This document shows, piece after piece, positions 23,762 to 37,869 of a stretch of DNA of 64,000 nucleotides (the stretch's first letter is position 1; each line of letters begins with the position of its first letter). The DNA is from Lophius americanus (lineage: Eukaryota > Chordata > Actinopteri > Lophiiformes > Lophiidae), in contig JBBDHG010000485.1 in assembly GCA_037951165.1 (NCBI GenBank), forward strand, positions 1 through 64,000, read 5' to 3'. The notes below the pieces were generated by a model. The model did no database searches, was not told the origin of the DNA, and was given only the letters and a program-made list of their open reading frames with translations. Both the position numbers and the translations under genes were made by a program.

Positions 23762-25481
23762 GCTCCAAAAACACTTAGAAGCAGGTTTCAAGCTAGATAT
23801 AATCAGATTTGCTTTAAATTGAAGGAAAATAAGGTTTTTACTAACTTTCATTTTTTTAGCTTATATCACATACTCTTTATTTTTGGCCTTGTCTCTCTGA
23901 GGTAAGTCTGTTTTTGCAAACATGTGTCAATTTGCTCCAAAAGCACTTAGAAGCAGGTTTCAAGCTAGATACAATAATATTTGCTTTAAATTGAATTCAG
24001 ACAGGGTATATACTAACTTTGATTTTTTTAGATGAAATCATAAACTTTCTAATTTTGGCCTTGTCTCTCTGAGTTAAGTCTGTTTTTGCAAACATGTGTC
24101 AATTTGCTCCAAAAGCACTTAGAAGCAGGTTTCAAGCTAGATATAATCAGATTTGCTTTAATATGAAGGAATACAAGGTTATTACTAACTTTAATTTTAT
24201 TAGCTGAAATGATAAACTTTTTAATTTTGGCCTCGTCTCTGTGAGGTAAGTCTGTTTTTGCAAACATGTGTCAATTTGCTCCAAAAGCACTTAGAATCAG
24301 GTTTCAAGCTAGATATAATCAGATTTGCTTTAAATTGAAGGAAAATAAGGTTTTTACTAACTTTCATTTTTTTAGCTTATATCACATACTCTTTATTTTT
24401 GGCCTTGTCTCGCTGAGGTAAGTCTGTTTTTGCAAACATGTGTCAATTTGCTCCAAAAGCACTTAGAAGAAGGTTTCAAGCTAGATATAATCAGATTTGC
24501 TTTAATATGAAGGAATACAAGGTTATTACTAACTTTCATTTTTTTAGCTGAAATCATAAACTTTGTAATTTTGGCCTTGTCTCTCTGAGGTAAGTCTGTT
24601 TTTGCAAACATGTGTCAATTTGCTCCAAAAACACTTAGAAGCAGGTTTCAAGCTAGATATAATCAGATTTGCTTTAAATTGAAGGAAAATAAGGTTTTTA
24701 CTAACTTTCATTTTTTTAGCTTATATCACATACTCTTTATTTTTGGCCTTTTCTCGCTGAGGTAAGTCTGTTTTTGCAAACATGTGTCAATTTGCTCCAA
24801 AAGCACTTAGAAGCAGGTTTCAAGCTAGATACAATAATATTTGCTTTAAATTGAATTCAGACAGGGTATATACTAACTTTGATTTTTTTAGATGAAATCA
24901 TAAACTTTCTAATTTTGGCCTTGTCTCTCTGAGTTAAGTCTGTTTTTGCAAACATGTGTCAATTTGCTCCAAAAGCACTTAGAAGCAGGTTTCAAGCTAG
25001 ATATAATCAGATTTGCTTTAATATGAAGGAATACAAGGTTATTACTAACTTTAATTTTTTTAGCTGAAATGATAAACTTTGTAATTTTGGCCTCGTCTCT
25101 GTGAGGTAAGTCTGTTTTTGCAAACATGTGTCAATTTGCTCCAAAAGCACTTAGAATCAGGTTTCAAGCTAGATATAATCAGATTTGCTTTAAATTGAAG
25201 GAAAATAAGGTTTTTACTAACTTTCATTTTTTTAGCTTATATCACATACTCTTTATTTTTGGCCTTGTCTCGCTGAGGTAAGTCTGTTTTTGCAAACATG
25301 TGTCAATTTGCTCCAAAAGCACTTAGAAGAAGGTTTCAAGCTAGATATAATCAGATTTGCTTTAATATGAAGGAATACAAGGTTATTACTAACTTTCATT
25401 TTTTTAGCTGAAATCATAAACTTTGTAATTTTGGCCTTGTCTCTCTGAGGTAAGTCTGTTTTTGCAAACATGTGTCAATTT
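23762..25481 (+). repeat. 5-unit repeat b-c-d-e-f, two copies (860 bp each)
   Basis: The b anchors lie at 23762 and 24622; the next unit (g) starts at 25482. Unit b has CCAAAAACACTTAG and usually CCTTTTCTCGCTG; c has GAATTCAGAC, CATAAACTTTCTAATT and GAGTTAAGTC; d is L2 with ACTTTAATTTTTTTAG and CTCGTCTCTGTGAGG; e is L1 with TTAGAATCAGG; f is L2 with AGAAGAAGG. The order equals the 7-unit repeat without g and a, so it is probably a deletion derivative. Confidence 0.92.
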
Positions 25482-27890
25482 GCTCCAAAAGCACTTAGAA
25501 GCAGGTTTCAAGCTAGATATAATTAGATTTGCTTTAAATTGAAGGAAAATAAGGTTTTTACTAACTTTCATTTTTTTAGCTTATATGACATACTCTTTAT
25601 TTTTGGCCTTGTCTCGCTGAGGTAAGTCTGTTTTTGCAAACATGTGTGAATTTGCTCCAAAAGCACTTAGAAGCAGGTTTCAAGCTAGATATAATAAGAT
25701 TTGCTTTAAATTGAATGCAAACAGGGTTTATACTAACTTTCATTTTTTTAGCTGAAATCATAAACTTTGTAATTTTGGCCTTGTCTCTCTGAGGTAAGTC
25801 TGTTTTTGCAAACATGTGTCAATTTGCTCCAAAAGCACTTAGAAGCAGGTTTCAAGCTAGATATAATAAGATTTGCTTTAAATTGAAGGAAAATAAGGTT
25901 TTTACTAACTTTCATTTTTTTAGCTTATATCACATACTCTTTATTTTTGGCCTTTTCTCGCTGAGGTAAGTCTGTTTTTGCAAACATGTGTCAATTTGCT
26001 CCAAAAGCACTTAGAAGCAGGTTTCAAGCTAGATACAATAATATTTGCTTTAAATTGAATTCAGACAGGGTATATACTAACTTTGATTTTTTTAGTTGAA
26101 ATCATAAACTTTCTAATTTTGGCCTTGTCTCTCTGAGTTAAGTCTGTTTTTGCAAACATGTGTCAATTTGCTCCAAAAGCACTTAGAAGCAGGTTTCAAG
26201 CTAGATATAATCAGATTTGCTTTAATATGAAGGAATACAAGGTTATTACTAACTTTCATTTTTTTAGCTGAAATCACATGCTCTTTATTTTTGGCCTTGT
26301 CTCGCTAAGGTAAGCCTATTTTTGAAAATATCGGTAATTTTGCTCCAAAAGCACTTAGAAGCAGGTTTCAAGCTAGATACAATCAGATTTGCTTTAAATT
26401 GAAGGAAAATAAGGTTTTTACTAACTTTCATTTTTTTAGCTTATATCACATACTCTTTATTTTTGGCCTTGTCTCGCTGAGGTAAGTCTGTTTTTGCAAA
26501 CATGTGTCAATTTGCTCCAAAAGCACTTAGAAGCAGGTTTCAAGCTAGATATAATAAGATTTGCTTTAAATTGAATGCAAACAGGGTTTATACTAACTTT
26601 CATTTTTTTAGCTGAAATCATAAACTTTGTAATTTTGGCCTTGTCTCTCTGAGGTAAGTCTGTTTTTGCAAACATGTGTCAATTTGCTCCAAAAACACTT
26701 AGAAGCAGGTTTCAAGCTAGATATAATCAGATTTGCTTTAAATTGAAGGAAAATAAGGTTTTTACTAACTTTCATTTTTTTAGCTTATATCACATACCCT
26801 TTATTTTTGGCCTTTTCTCGCTGAGGTAAGTCTGTTTTTGCAAACATGTGTCAATTTGCTCCAAAAGCACTTAGAAGCAGGTTTCAAGCTAGATACAATA
26901 ATATTTGCTTTAAATTGAATTCAGACAGGGTATATACTAACTTTGATTTTTTTAGATGAAATCATAAACTTTCTAATTTTGGCCTTGTCTCTCTGAGTTA
27001 AGTCTGTTTTTGCAAACATGTGTCAATTTGCTCCAAAAGCACTTAGAAGCAGGTTTCAAGCTAGATATAATCAGATTTGCTTTAATATAAAGGAATACAA
27101 GGTTATTACTAACTTTAATTTTTTTATCTGAAATGATAAACTTTGTAATTTTGGCCTCGTCTCTGTGAGGTAAGTCTGTTTTTGCAAACATGTGTCAATT
27201 TGCTCCAAAAGCACTTAGAATCAGGTTTCAAGCTAGATATAATCAGATTTGCTTTAAATTGAAGGAAAATAAGGTTTTTACTAACTTTCATTTTTTTAGC
27301 TTATATCACATACTCTTTATTTTTGGCCTTGTCTCGCTGAGGTAAGTCTGTTTTTGCAAACATGTGTCAATTTGCTCCAAAAGCACTTAGAAGAAGGTTT
27401 CAAGCTAGATATAATCAGATTTGCTTTAATATGAAGGAATACAAGGTTATTACTAACTTTCATTTTTTTAGCTGAAATCATAAACTTTGTAATTTTGGCC
27501 TTGTCTCTCTGAGGTAAGTCTGTTTTTGCAAACATGTGTCAATTTGCTCCAAAAGCACTTAGAAGCAGGTTTCAAGCTAGATATAATTAGATTTGCTTTA
27601 AATTGAAGGAAAATAAGGTTTTTACTAACTTTCATTTTTTTAGCTTATATCACATACTCTTTATTTTTGGCCTTGTCTCGCTGAGGTAAGTCTGTTTTTG
27701 CAAACATGTGTCAATTTGCTCCAAAAGCACTTAGAAGCAGGTTTCAAGCTAGATATAATAAGATTTGCTTTAAATTGAATGCAAACAGGGTTTATACTAA
27801 CTTTCATTTTTTTAGCTGAAATCATAAACTTTGTAATTTTGGCCTTGTCTCTCTGAGGTAAGTCTGTTTTTGCAAACATGTGTCAATTTG
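25482..27890 (+). repeat. 7-unit repeat region (one full 1204-bp copy)
   Basis: Order from 25482: g, a, b-like, c, an L2-RC unit, an L1 unit with GATACAATCAG, then a complete a-b-c-d-e-f-g at 26514-27717 and a further a. The L2-RC unit (CTCGCTAAGGTAAGCC, about 26301) and its neighbour recur in the same place at about 37.5-37.8 kb. Unit g is L1 with ATATAATTAGATTTG. Confidence 0.92.
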
Positions 27891-30800
27891 CTCCAAAAAC
27901 ACTTAGAAGCAGGTTTCAAGCTAGATATAATCAGATTTGCTTTAATATGAAGGAATACAAGGTTATTACTAACTTTCATTTTTTTAACTTATATCACATA
28001 CTCTTTATTTTTGGCCTTGTCTCGCTGAGGTAAGTCTGTTTTTGCAAACATGTGTCAATTTGCTCCAAAAGCACTTAGAAGCAGGTTTCAAGCTAGATAT
28101 AATCAGATTTGCTTTAATATGAAGGAATACAAGGTTATTACTAACTTTCATTTTTTTTAGCTGAAATCATAAACTTTATAATTTTGGACTTGTCTCTCTG
28201 AGGTAAGTCTGTTTTTGAAAACATGTGTCAATTTGCTCCAAAAGCACTTAGAAGCAAGTTTCAAGCTAGATATAATAAGATTTTCTTTAAATTGAATGCA
28301 AACAGGGTTTATACTAACTTTCATTTTTTTAGCTGAAATCATAAACTTTGTCATTTTGGCCTTGGCTCTCTGAGGTAAGTCTGTTTTTGCAAACATGTGT
28401 CAATTTGCTCCAAAAGCACTTAGAAGCAGGTTTCAAGCTAGATATAATCAGATTTGCTTTAATATGAAGGAAAATGAGGTTTTTACTAACTTTCATTTTT
28501 TTAGCTTTTATCACATACTCTTTATTTTTGGCCTTGTCTCGCTGAGGTAAGTCTGTTTTTGCAAACATGTGTCAATTTGCTCCAAAAGCACTTAGAATCA
28601 GGTTTCAAGCTAGATATAATCAAATGTGCTTTAAATTGAAGGAAAATAAGGTTTTTACTAACTTTCATTTTTTTAGCTTATATCACATACTCTTTATTTT
28701 TGGCCTTGTCTCGCTGAGGTAAGTCTGTTTTTGCAAACATGTGTCAATTTGCTCCAAAAGCACTTAGAAGCAGGTTTCAAGCTAGATACAATAATATTTG
28801 CTTTAAATTGAATGCAGACAGGGTATATACTAACTTTCATTTTTTTTAGCTTATATCACATACTCTTTATTTTTGGCCTTGTCTCGCTGAGGTAAGTCTG
28901 TTTTTGCAAACATGTGTCAATTTGCTCCAAAAGCCCTTAGAAGCAGGTTTCAAGCTAGATACAACGATATTTGCTTTAAATTGAATGCAGACAGGGTATA
29001 TACTAACTTTGATTTTTTTAGTTGAAATCATAAACTTTGTAATTTTGGCCTCGTCTCTGTGAGGTAAGTCTGTTTTTGCAAACATGTGTCAATTTGCTCC
29101 AAAAGCACTTAGAAGCAGGTTTCAAGCTAGATATAATCAGATTTGCTTTAAATTGAAGGAAAATAAGGTTTTTACTAACTTTCATTTTTTTAACTTATAT
29201 CACATACTCTTTATTATTGGCCTTGTCTCGCTGAGGTAAGTCTGTTTTTGCAAACATGTGTCAATTTGCTCCAAAAGCACTTAGAAGCAGGTTTCAAGCT
29301 AGATAAATATCAGATTTGTTTTAATATGAAGGAATACAAGGTTATTACTAACTTTCATTTTTTTAGCTGAAATCATAAACTTTGTAATTTTGGCCTTGTC
29401 TCTCTGAGGTAAGTCTGTTTTTGCAAACATGTGTCAATTTGCTCCAAAAACACTTAGAAGCAGGTTTCAAGCTAGATATAATAAGATTTGCTTTAATATG
29501 AAGGAATACAAGGTTACTACTAACTTTCATTTTTTTAGCTTAAATCATAAACTTTGTAATTTTGGCCTCGTCTCTCTGAGGTAAGTCGGTTTTTTCCAAA
29601 CATGTGTCAATTTGCTCCAAAAGCACTTAGAAGCAGGTTTCAAGCTAGATATAATCAGATTTGCTTTAATATGAAGGAATACAAGGTTATTACTAACTTT
29701 CATTTTTTTAGCTGAAATCATAAACTTTGTAATTTTGGCCTTGTCTCTCTGAGGTAAGTCTGTTTTTGCAAACATGTGTCAATTTGCTCCAAAAGCTCTT
29801 AGAAGCAGGTGTCAAGCTAGATTTAATCAGATTTGCTTTAAATTGAAGAAAAATAAGGTTTTCACTAGCTTTCATTTTTTTAGCTGAAATCACATGCTAT
29901 TTATTTTTGGCCTTGTCTCGCTGAGGTAAGCCTATTTTTGCAAATATCGATAATTTTGCTCCAAAAGCACTTAGAAGCAGGTTTCAAGCTAGATATAATC
30001 AGATTTGCTTTAATATGAAGGAATACAAGGTTATTACTAACTTTCATTTTTTTAGCTGAAATCATAAACTTTGTAATTTTGGCCTTGTCTCTCTGAGGTA
30101 AGTCTGTTTATGCAAACATGTGTCAATTTGCTCCAAAAGCACTTAGAAGCAGGTTTCAAGCTAGATATAATCAGATTTGCTTTAATATGAAGGAATACAA
30201 GGTTATTACTAACTTTCATTTTTTTAGCTGAAATCATAAACTTTTAATTTTGGCCTTGTCTCTCTGAGGTAAGTCTGTTTTTGCAAACATGTGTCAATTT
30301 GCTCCAAAAGCACTTAGAAGCAGGTTTCAAGCTAGATATAATCAGATTTGCTTTAATATGAAGGAATACAAGGTTATTACTAACTTTCATTTTTTTAGCT
30401 GAAATCATAAACTTTGTAATTTTGGCCTTTTCTCTCTGAGGTAAGTCTGTTTTTGCAAACATGTGTCAATTTGCTCCAAAAGCACTTAGAAGCAGGTTTC
30501 AAGCTAGATATAATTAGATTTGCTTTAAATTGAAGGAAAATAAGGTTATTACTAACTTTCATTTTTTTATCTTATATCACATACTCTTTATTTTTGGCCT
30601 TGTCTCGCTGAGGTAAGTCTGTTTTTGCAAACATGTGTCAATTTGCTCCAAAAGCACTTAGAAGCAGGTTTCAAGCTAGATAAATATCAGATTTGTTTTA
30701 ATATGAAGGAATACAAGGTTATTACTAACTTTCATTTTTTTAGCTGAAATCATAAACTTTGTAATTTTGGCCTTGTCTCGCTGAGGTAAGTCTGTTTTTG

Positions 30801-33056
30801 CAAACATGTGTCAATTTGCTCCAAAAGCACTTAGAAGCAGGTTTCAAGCTAGATACAATAATATTTGCTTTAAATTGAATGCAGACAGGGTATATACTAA
30901 CGTTCATTTTTTTAGTTGAAATCATAAACTTTGTAATTTTGGCCTTGTCTCTCTGAGGTAAGTCTGTTTTTGCAAACATGTGTCAATTTGCTCCAAAAGC
31001 ACTTATAAGCAGGTTTCAAGCTAGATATAATCAGATTTGCTTTAATATGAAAGAATACAAGGTTATTACTAACTTTCATTTTTTTAGCTAAAATCACATG
31101 CTATTTATTTTTGGCCTTGTCTCGCTGAGGTAAGCCTATTTTTGCAAATATCGATAATTTTGCTCCAAAAGCACTTAGAAGCAGGTTTCAAGCTAGATAT
31201 AATCAGATTTGCTTTAATATGAAGGAATACAAGGTTATTACTAACTTTCATTTTTTTAGTTGAAATCATAAACTTTGTAATTTTGGCCTTGTCTCTCTGA
31301 GGTAAGTCTGTTTTTGCAAACATGTGTCAATTTGCTCCAAAAGCACTTATAAGCAGGTTTCAAGCTAGATATAATCAGATTTGCTTTAATATGAAAGAAT
31401 ACAAGGTTATTACTAACTTTCATTTTTTTAGCTAAAATCACATGCTATTTATTTTTGGCCTTGTCTCGCTGAGGTAAGCCTATTTTTGCAAATATCGATA
31501 ATTTTGCTCCAAAAGCACTTAGAAGCAGGTTTCAAGCTAGATATAATCAGATTTGCTTTAATATGAAGGAATACAAGGTTATTACTAACTTTCATTTTTT
31601 TAGCTGAAATCATAAACTTTGTAATTTTGGCCTTGTCTCTCTGAGGTAAGTCTGTTTATGCAAACATGTGTCAATTTTCTCCAAAAGCACTTAGAAGCAG
31701 GTTTCAAGCTAGATATAATCAGATTTGCTTTAATATGAAGGAATACAAGGTTATACCTAACTTTCATTTTTTTAACTGAAATCATAAACTTTTAATTTTG
31801 GCCTTGTCTCTCTGAGGTAAGTCTGTTTTTGCAAACATGTGTCAATTTGCTCCAAAAGCACTTAGAAGCAGGTTTCAAGCTAGATATAATCAGATTTGCT
31901 TTAATATGAAGGAATACAAGGTTATTACTAACTTTAATTTTTTTAGCTGAAATCATAAACTTTGTAATTTTGGCCTTGTCTCTCTGAGGTAAGTCTGTTT
32001 TTGCAAACATGTGTCAATTTGTTCCAAAAGCACTTAGAAGCAGGTTTCAAGCTAGATATAATTAGATTTGCTTTAAATTGAAGGAAAATAAGGTTTTTAC
32101 TAACTTTCATTTTTTTAGCTTATATCACATACTCTTTATTTTTGGCCTTGTCTCGCTGAGGTAAGTCTGTTTTTGCAAACATGTGTCAATTTGCTCCAAA
32201 AGCAGATTAGAAGCAGGTTTCAAGCTAGATAAATATCAGATTTGTTTTAATATGAAGGAATACAAGGTTATTACTAACTTTCATTTTTTTAGCTGAAATC
32301 ATAAACTTTGTAATTTTGGCCTTGTCTCTCTGAGGTAAGTCTGTTTTTGCAATTATGTGTCAATTTGCTCCAAAAGCACTTAGAAGCAAGTTTCAAGCTA
32401 GATACAATAATATTTGCTTTAAACTGAATGCAGACAGGGTATATACTAACTTTCATTTTTTTAGCTGAAATCATAAACTTTGTAATTTTGGCCTTGTCTC
32501 GCTGAGGTAAGTCTGTTTTTGCAAACATGTGTCAATTTGCTCCAAAAGCACTTAGAAGCAGGTTTTCAAGCTAGATACAATAATATTTGCTTTAAATTGA
32601 ATGCAGACAGGGTATATACTAACGTTCATTTTTTTAGTTGAAATCACATGCTCTTTATTTTTGGCCTTGTCTAGCTGAGTTAAGCCTATTTTTTGCAAAT
32701 ATCGGTAATTTTGCTCCAAAAGCACTTAGAAGCAGGTTTCAAGCTAGATACAATCAGATTTGCTTTAAATTGAAGGAAAATAAGGTTTTTTACTAACTTT
32801 CATTTTTTTAGCTTATATCACATACTCTTTATTTTTGGCCTTGTCTCGCTGAGGTAAGTCTGTTTTGCAAACATGTGTCAATTTGCTCCAAAAGCACTTA
32901 GAAGCAGGTTTCAAGCTAGATATAATAAGATTTGCTTTAAATTGAATGCAAACAGGGTTTATACTAACTTTCATTTTTTTAGCTGAAATCATAAACTTTG
33001 TAATTTTGGCCTTGTCTCTCTGAGGTAAGTCTGTTTTTGCAAACATGTGTCAATTT
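27891..33056 (+). repeat. Second copy of the 17.05-23.5 kb block
   Basis: Collinear with 17049-23500 but with several unit-number changes. Offset is +10842 bp at the start and 11014 bp at GTCGGTTTTTTCC (29585), where one extra unit was added. Only one set of the 12-unit repeat is present. Offset is +9465 bp relative to the second 12-unit copy until about 30.9 kb, then +9809 bp after a local two-unit duplication (AGCACTTATAAGC and RC units at about 31.0-31.2 and again 31.3-31.5 kb). It ends with the TTGCAATTATG unit (about 32350), RC (about 32683) and unit a. Confidence 0.88.
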
Positions 33057-35634
33057 GCTCCAAAAACACTTAGAAGCAGGTTTCAAGCTAGATATAATCA
33101 GATTTGCTTTAAATTGAAGGAAAATAAGGTTTTTACTAACTTTCATTTTTTTAGCTTATATCACATACTCTTTATTTTTGGCCTTGTCTCTCTGAGGTAA
33201 GTCTGTTTTTGCAAACATGTGTCAATTTGCTCCAAAAGCACTTAGAAGCAGGTTTCAAGCTAGATACAATAATATTTGCTTTAAATTGAATTCAGACAGG
33301 GTATATACTAACTTTGATTTTTTTAGATGAAATCATAAACTTTCTAATTTTGGCCTTGTCTCTCTGAGTTAAGTCTGTTTTTGCAAACATGTGTCAATTT
33401 GCTCCAAAAGCACTTAGAAGCAGGTTTCAAGCTAGATATAATCAGATTTGCTTTAATATGAAGGAATACAAGGTTATTACTAACTTTAATTTTTTTAGCT
33501 GAAATGATAAACTTTGTAATTTTGGCCTCGTCTCTGTGAGGTAAGTCTGTTTTGCAAACATGTGTCAATTTGCTCCAAAAGCACTTAGAATCAGGTTTCA
33601 AGCTAGATATAATCAGATTTGCTTTAAATTGAAGGAAAATAAGGTTTTTACTAACTTTCATTTTTTTAGCTTATATCACATACTCTTTATTTTTGGGCCT
33701 TGTCTCGCTGAGGTAAGTCTGTTTTTGCAAACATGTGTCAATTTGCTCCAAAAGCACTTAGAAGAAGGTTTCAAGCTAGATATAATCAGATTTGCTTTAA
33801 TATGAAGGAATACAAGGTTATTACTAACTTTCATTTTTTAGCTGAAATCATAAACTTTGTAATTTTGGCCTTGTCTCTCTGAGGTAAGTCTGTTTTTGCA
33901 AACATGTGTCAATTTGCTCCAAAAACACTTAGAAGCAGGTTTCAAGCTAGATATAATCAGATTTGCTTTAAATTGAAGGAAAATAAGGTTTTTACTAACT
34001 TTCATTTTTTTAGCTTATATCACATACTCTTTATTTTTGGCCTTTTCTCGCTGAGTAAGTCTGTTTTTGCAAACATGTGTCAATTTGCCTCCAAAAGCAC
34101 TTAGAAGCAGGTTTCAAGCTAGATACAATAATATTTGCTTTAAATTGAATTCAGACAGGGTATATACTAACTTTGATTTTTTTAGATGAAATCATAAACT
34201 TTCTAATTTTGGCCTTGTCTCTCTGAGTTAAGTCTGTTTTTGCAAACATGTGTCAATTTGCTCCAAAAGCACTTAGAAGCAGGTTTCAAGCTAGATATAA
34301 TCAGATTTGCTTTAATATGAAGGAATACAAGGTTATTACTAACTTTAATTTTTTTAGCTGAAATGATAAACTTTGTAATTTTGGCCTCGTCTCTGTGAGG
34401 TAAGTCTGTTTTTGCAAACATGTGTCAATTTGCTCCAAAAGCACTTAGAATCAGGTTTCAAGCTAGATATAATCAGATTTGCTTTAAATTGAAGGAAAAT
34501 AAGGTTTTTACTAACTTTCATTTTTTTAGCTTATATCACATACTCTTTATTTTTGGCCTTGTCTCGCTGAGGTAAGTCTGTTTTTGCAAACATGTGTCAA
34601 TTTGCTCCAAAAGCACTTAGAAGAAGGTTTCAAGCTAGATATAATCAGATTTGCTTTAATATGAAGGAATACAAGGTTATTACTAACTTTCATTTTTTTA
34701 GCTGAAATCATAAACTTTGTAATTTTGGCCTTGTCTCTCTGAGGTAAGTCTGTTTTTGCAAACATGTGTCAATTTGCTCCAAAAACACTTAGAAGCAGGT
34801 TTCAAGCTAGATATAATCAGATTTGCTTTAAATTGAAGGAAAATAAGGGTTTTTACTAACTTTCATTTTTTTAGCTTATATCACATACTCTTTATTTTTG
34901 GCCTTTCTCGCTGAGGTAAGTCTGTTTTTGCAAACATGTGTCAATTTGCTCCAAAAGCACTTAGAAGCAGGTTTCAAGCTAGATACAATAATATTTGCTT
35001 TAAATTGAATTCAGACAGGGTATATACTAACTTTGATTTTTTTAGATGAAATCATAAACTTTCTAATTTTGGCCTTGTCTCTCTGAGTTAAGTCTGTTTT
35101 TGCAAACATGTGTCAATTTGCTCCAAAAGCACTTAGAAGCAGGTTTCAAGCTAGATATAATCAGATTTTGCTTTAATATGAAGGAATACAAGGTTATTAC
35201 TAACTTTAATTTTTTTAGCTGAAATGATAAACTTTGTAATTTTGGCCTCGTCTCTGTGAGGTAAGTCTGTTTTTGCAAACATGTGTCAATTTGCTCCAAA
35301 AGCACTTAGAATCAGGTTTCAAGCTAGATATAATCAGATTTGCTTTAAATTGAAGGAAAATAAGGTTTTTACTAACTTTCATTTTTTTAGCTTATATCAC
35401 ATACTCTTTATTTTTGGCCTTGTCTCGCTGAGGTAAGTCTGTTTTTGCAAACATGTGTCAATTTGCTCCAAAAGCACTTAGAAGAAGGTTTCAAGCTAGA
35501 TATAATCAGATTTGCTTTAATATGAAGGAATACAAGGTTATTACTAACTTTCATTTTTTTAGCTGAATCATAAACTTGTAATTTTGGCCTTGTCTCTCTG
35601 AGGTAAGTCTGTTTTTGCAATTATGTGTCAATTT
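33057..35634 (+). repeat. 5-unit repeat b-f, three copies
   Basis: The b anchors lie at 33057, 33916 and 34776, and the following non-b unit starts at 35635. Content is the same as at 23762-25481. Many units carry single-base indels in this stretch, so spacing wavers between 859 and 860. Two joined open frames of 105 codons on the minus strand, here (33344-33661) and at 36265-36582, exist only because one T is missing from GTTTTTGC. Confidence 0.9.
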
Positions 35635-37869
35635 GCTCCAAAAGCACTTAGAAGCAAGTTTCAAGCTAGATACAATAATATTTGCTTTAAACTGAATGCA
35701 GACAGGGTATATACTAACTTTCATTTTTTTAGCTGAAATCACATACTCTTTATTTTTGGCCTTGTCTCGCTGAGGTAAGTCTGTTTTTGCAAACATGTGT
35801 CAATTTGCTCCAAAAGCACTTAGAAGCAGGTTTCAAGCTAGATAAATATCAGATTTGTTTTAATATGAAGGAATACAAGGTTATTACTAACTTTCATTTT
35901 TTTAGCTGAAATCATAAACTTTGTAATTTTGGCCTTGTCTCTCCGAGGTAAGTCTGTTTTTGCAAACATGTGTCAATTTGCTCCAAAAACACTTAGAAGC
36001 AGGTTTCAAGCTAGATATAATCAGATTTGCTTTAAATTGAAGGAAAATAAGGTTTTTACTAACTTTCATTTTTTAGCTTATATCACATACCCTTTATTTT
36101 TGGCCTTTCCTCGCTGAGGTAAGTCTGTTTTTGCAAACATGTGTCAATTTGCTCAAAAGCACTTAGAAGCAGGTTTCAAGCTAGATACAATAATATTTGC
36201 TTTAAATTGAATTCAGACAGGGTATATACTAACTTTGATTTTTTTAGATGAAATCATAAACTTTCTAATTTTGGCCTTGTCTCTCTGAGTTAAGTCTGTT
36301 TTTGCAAACATGTGTCAATTTGCTCCAAAAGCACTTAGAAGCAGGTTTCAAGCTAGATATAATCAGATTTGCTTTAATATGAAGGAATACAAGGTTATTA
36401 CTAACTTTAATTTTTTTATCTGAAATGATAAACTTTGTAATTTTGGCCTCGTCTCTGTGAGGTAAGTCTGTTTTGCAAACATGTGTCAATTTGCTCCAAA
36501 AGCACTTAGAATCAGGTTTCAAGCTAGATATAATCAGATTTGCTTTAAATTGAAGGAAAATAACGTTTTTACTAACTTTCATTTTTTTAGCTTATATCAC
36601 ATACTCTTTATTTTTGGCCTTGTCTCGCTGAGGTAAGTCTGTTTTTGCAAACATGTGTCAATTTGCTCCAAAAGCACTAGAAGAAGGTTTCAAGCTAGAT
36701 ATAATCAGATTTGCTTTAATATGAAGGAATACAAGGTTATTACTAACTTTCATTTTTTTAGCTGAAATCATAAACTTTGTAATTTTGGCCTTGTCTCTCT
36801 GAGGTAAGTCTGTTTTTGCAAACATGTGTCAATTTGCTCCAAAAGCACTTAGAAGCAGGTTTCAAGCTAGATATAATTAGATTTGCTTTAAATTGAAGGA
36901 AAATAAGGTTTTTACTAACTTTCATTTTTTTAGCTTATATCACATAATCTTTATTTTTGGCCTTGTCTCGCTGAGGTAAGTCTGTTTTTGCAAACATGTG
37001 TCAATTTGCTCCAAAAGCACTTAGAAGCAGGTTTCAAGCTAGATATAATAAGATTTGCTTTAAATTGAATGCAAACAGGGTTTATACTAACTTTCATTTT
37101 TTTAGCTGAAATCATAAACTTTGTAATTTTGGCCTTGTCTCTCCGAGGTAAGTCTGTTTTTGCAAACATGTGTCAATTTGCTCCAAAAACACTTAGAAGC
37201 AGGTTTCAAGCTAGATATAATCAGATTTGCTTTAAATTGAAGGAAAATAAGGTTTTTTACTAACTTTCATTTTTTAGCTTATATCACATACTCTTTATTT
37301 TTGGCCTTTTCTCGCTGAGGTAAGTCTGTTTTTGCAAACATGTGTCAATTTGCTCCAAAAGCACTTAGAAGCAGGTTTCAAGCTAGATACAATAATATTT
37401 GCTTTAAATTGAATTCAGACAGGGTATATACTAACTTTGATTTTTTTAGTTGAAATCATAAACTTTCTAATTTTTGGCCTTGTCTCTCTGAGTTAAGTCT
37501 GTTTTTGCAAACATGTGTCAATTTTGCTCCAAAAGCACTTAGAAGCAGGTTTCAAGCTAGATATTAATCAGATTTGCTTTAATATGAAGGAATACAAGGT
37601 TATTACTAACTTTCATTTTTTTAGCTGAAATCACATGCTCTTTATTTTTGGCCTTGTCTCGCTAAGGTAAGCCTATTTTTGAAAATATCGGTAATTTTGC
37701 TCCAAAAGCACTTAGAAGCAGGTTTCAAGCTAGATACAATCAGATTTGCTTTAAATTGAAGGAAAATAAGGTTTTTACTAACTTTCATTTTTTAGCTTAT
37801 ATCACATACTCTTATTTTTTGGCCTTGTCTCGCTGAGGTAAGTCTGTTTTTGCAAACATGTGTCAATTT
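35635..37869 (+). repeat. Recombinant linker and 7-unit elements
   Basis: The unit at 35635 begins as the TTGCAATTATG/L4 unit of the linker but its right half switches from RA to RB (GCTGAAATCACATACTC, about 35731). An L2 unit with TAGATAAATATCAG follows, then b, c, d, e, f, g, a, b, c, L2-RC and L1 (GATACAATCAG). From 35.9 kb this is collinear with 24.6-26.5 kb at about +11.35 kb. The stretch is rich in one-base indels. Confidence 0.87.

Noticed and set aside
33344..33661. 105-codon minus-strand frame (also 36265-36582)
   Set aside because: It exists only because one T is missing from a GTTTTTGC run inside the indel-rich stretch, which joins two satellite frames.
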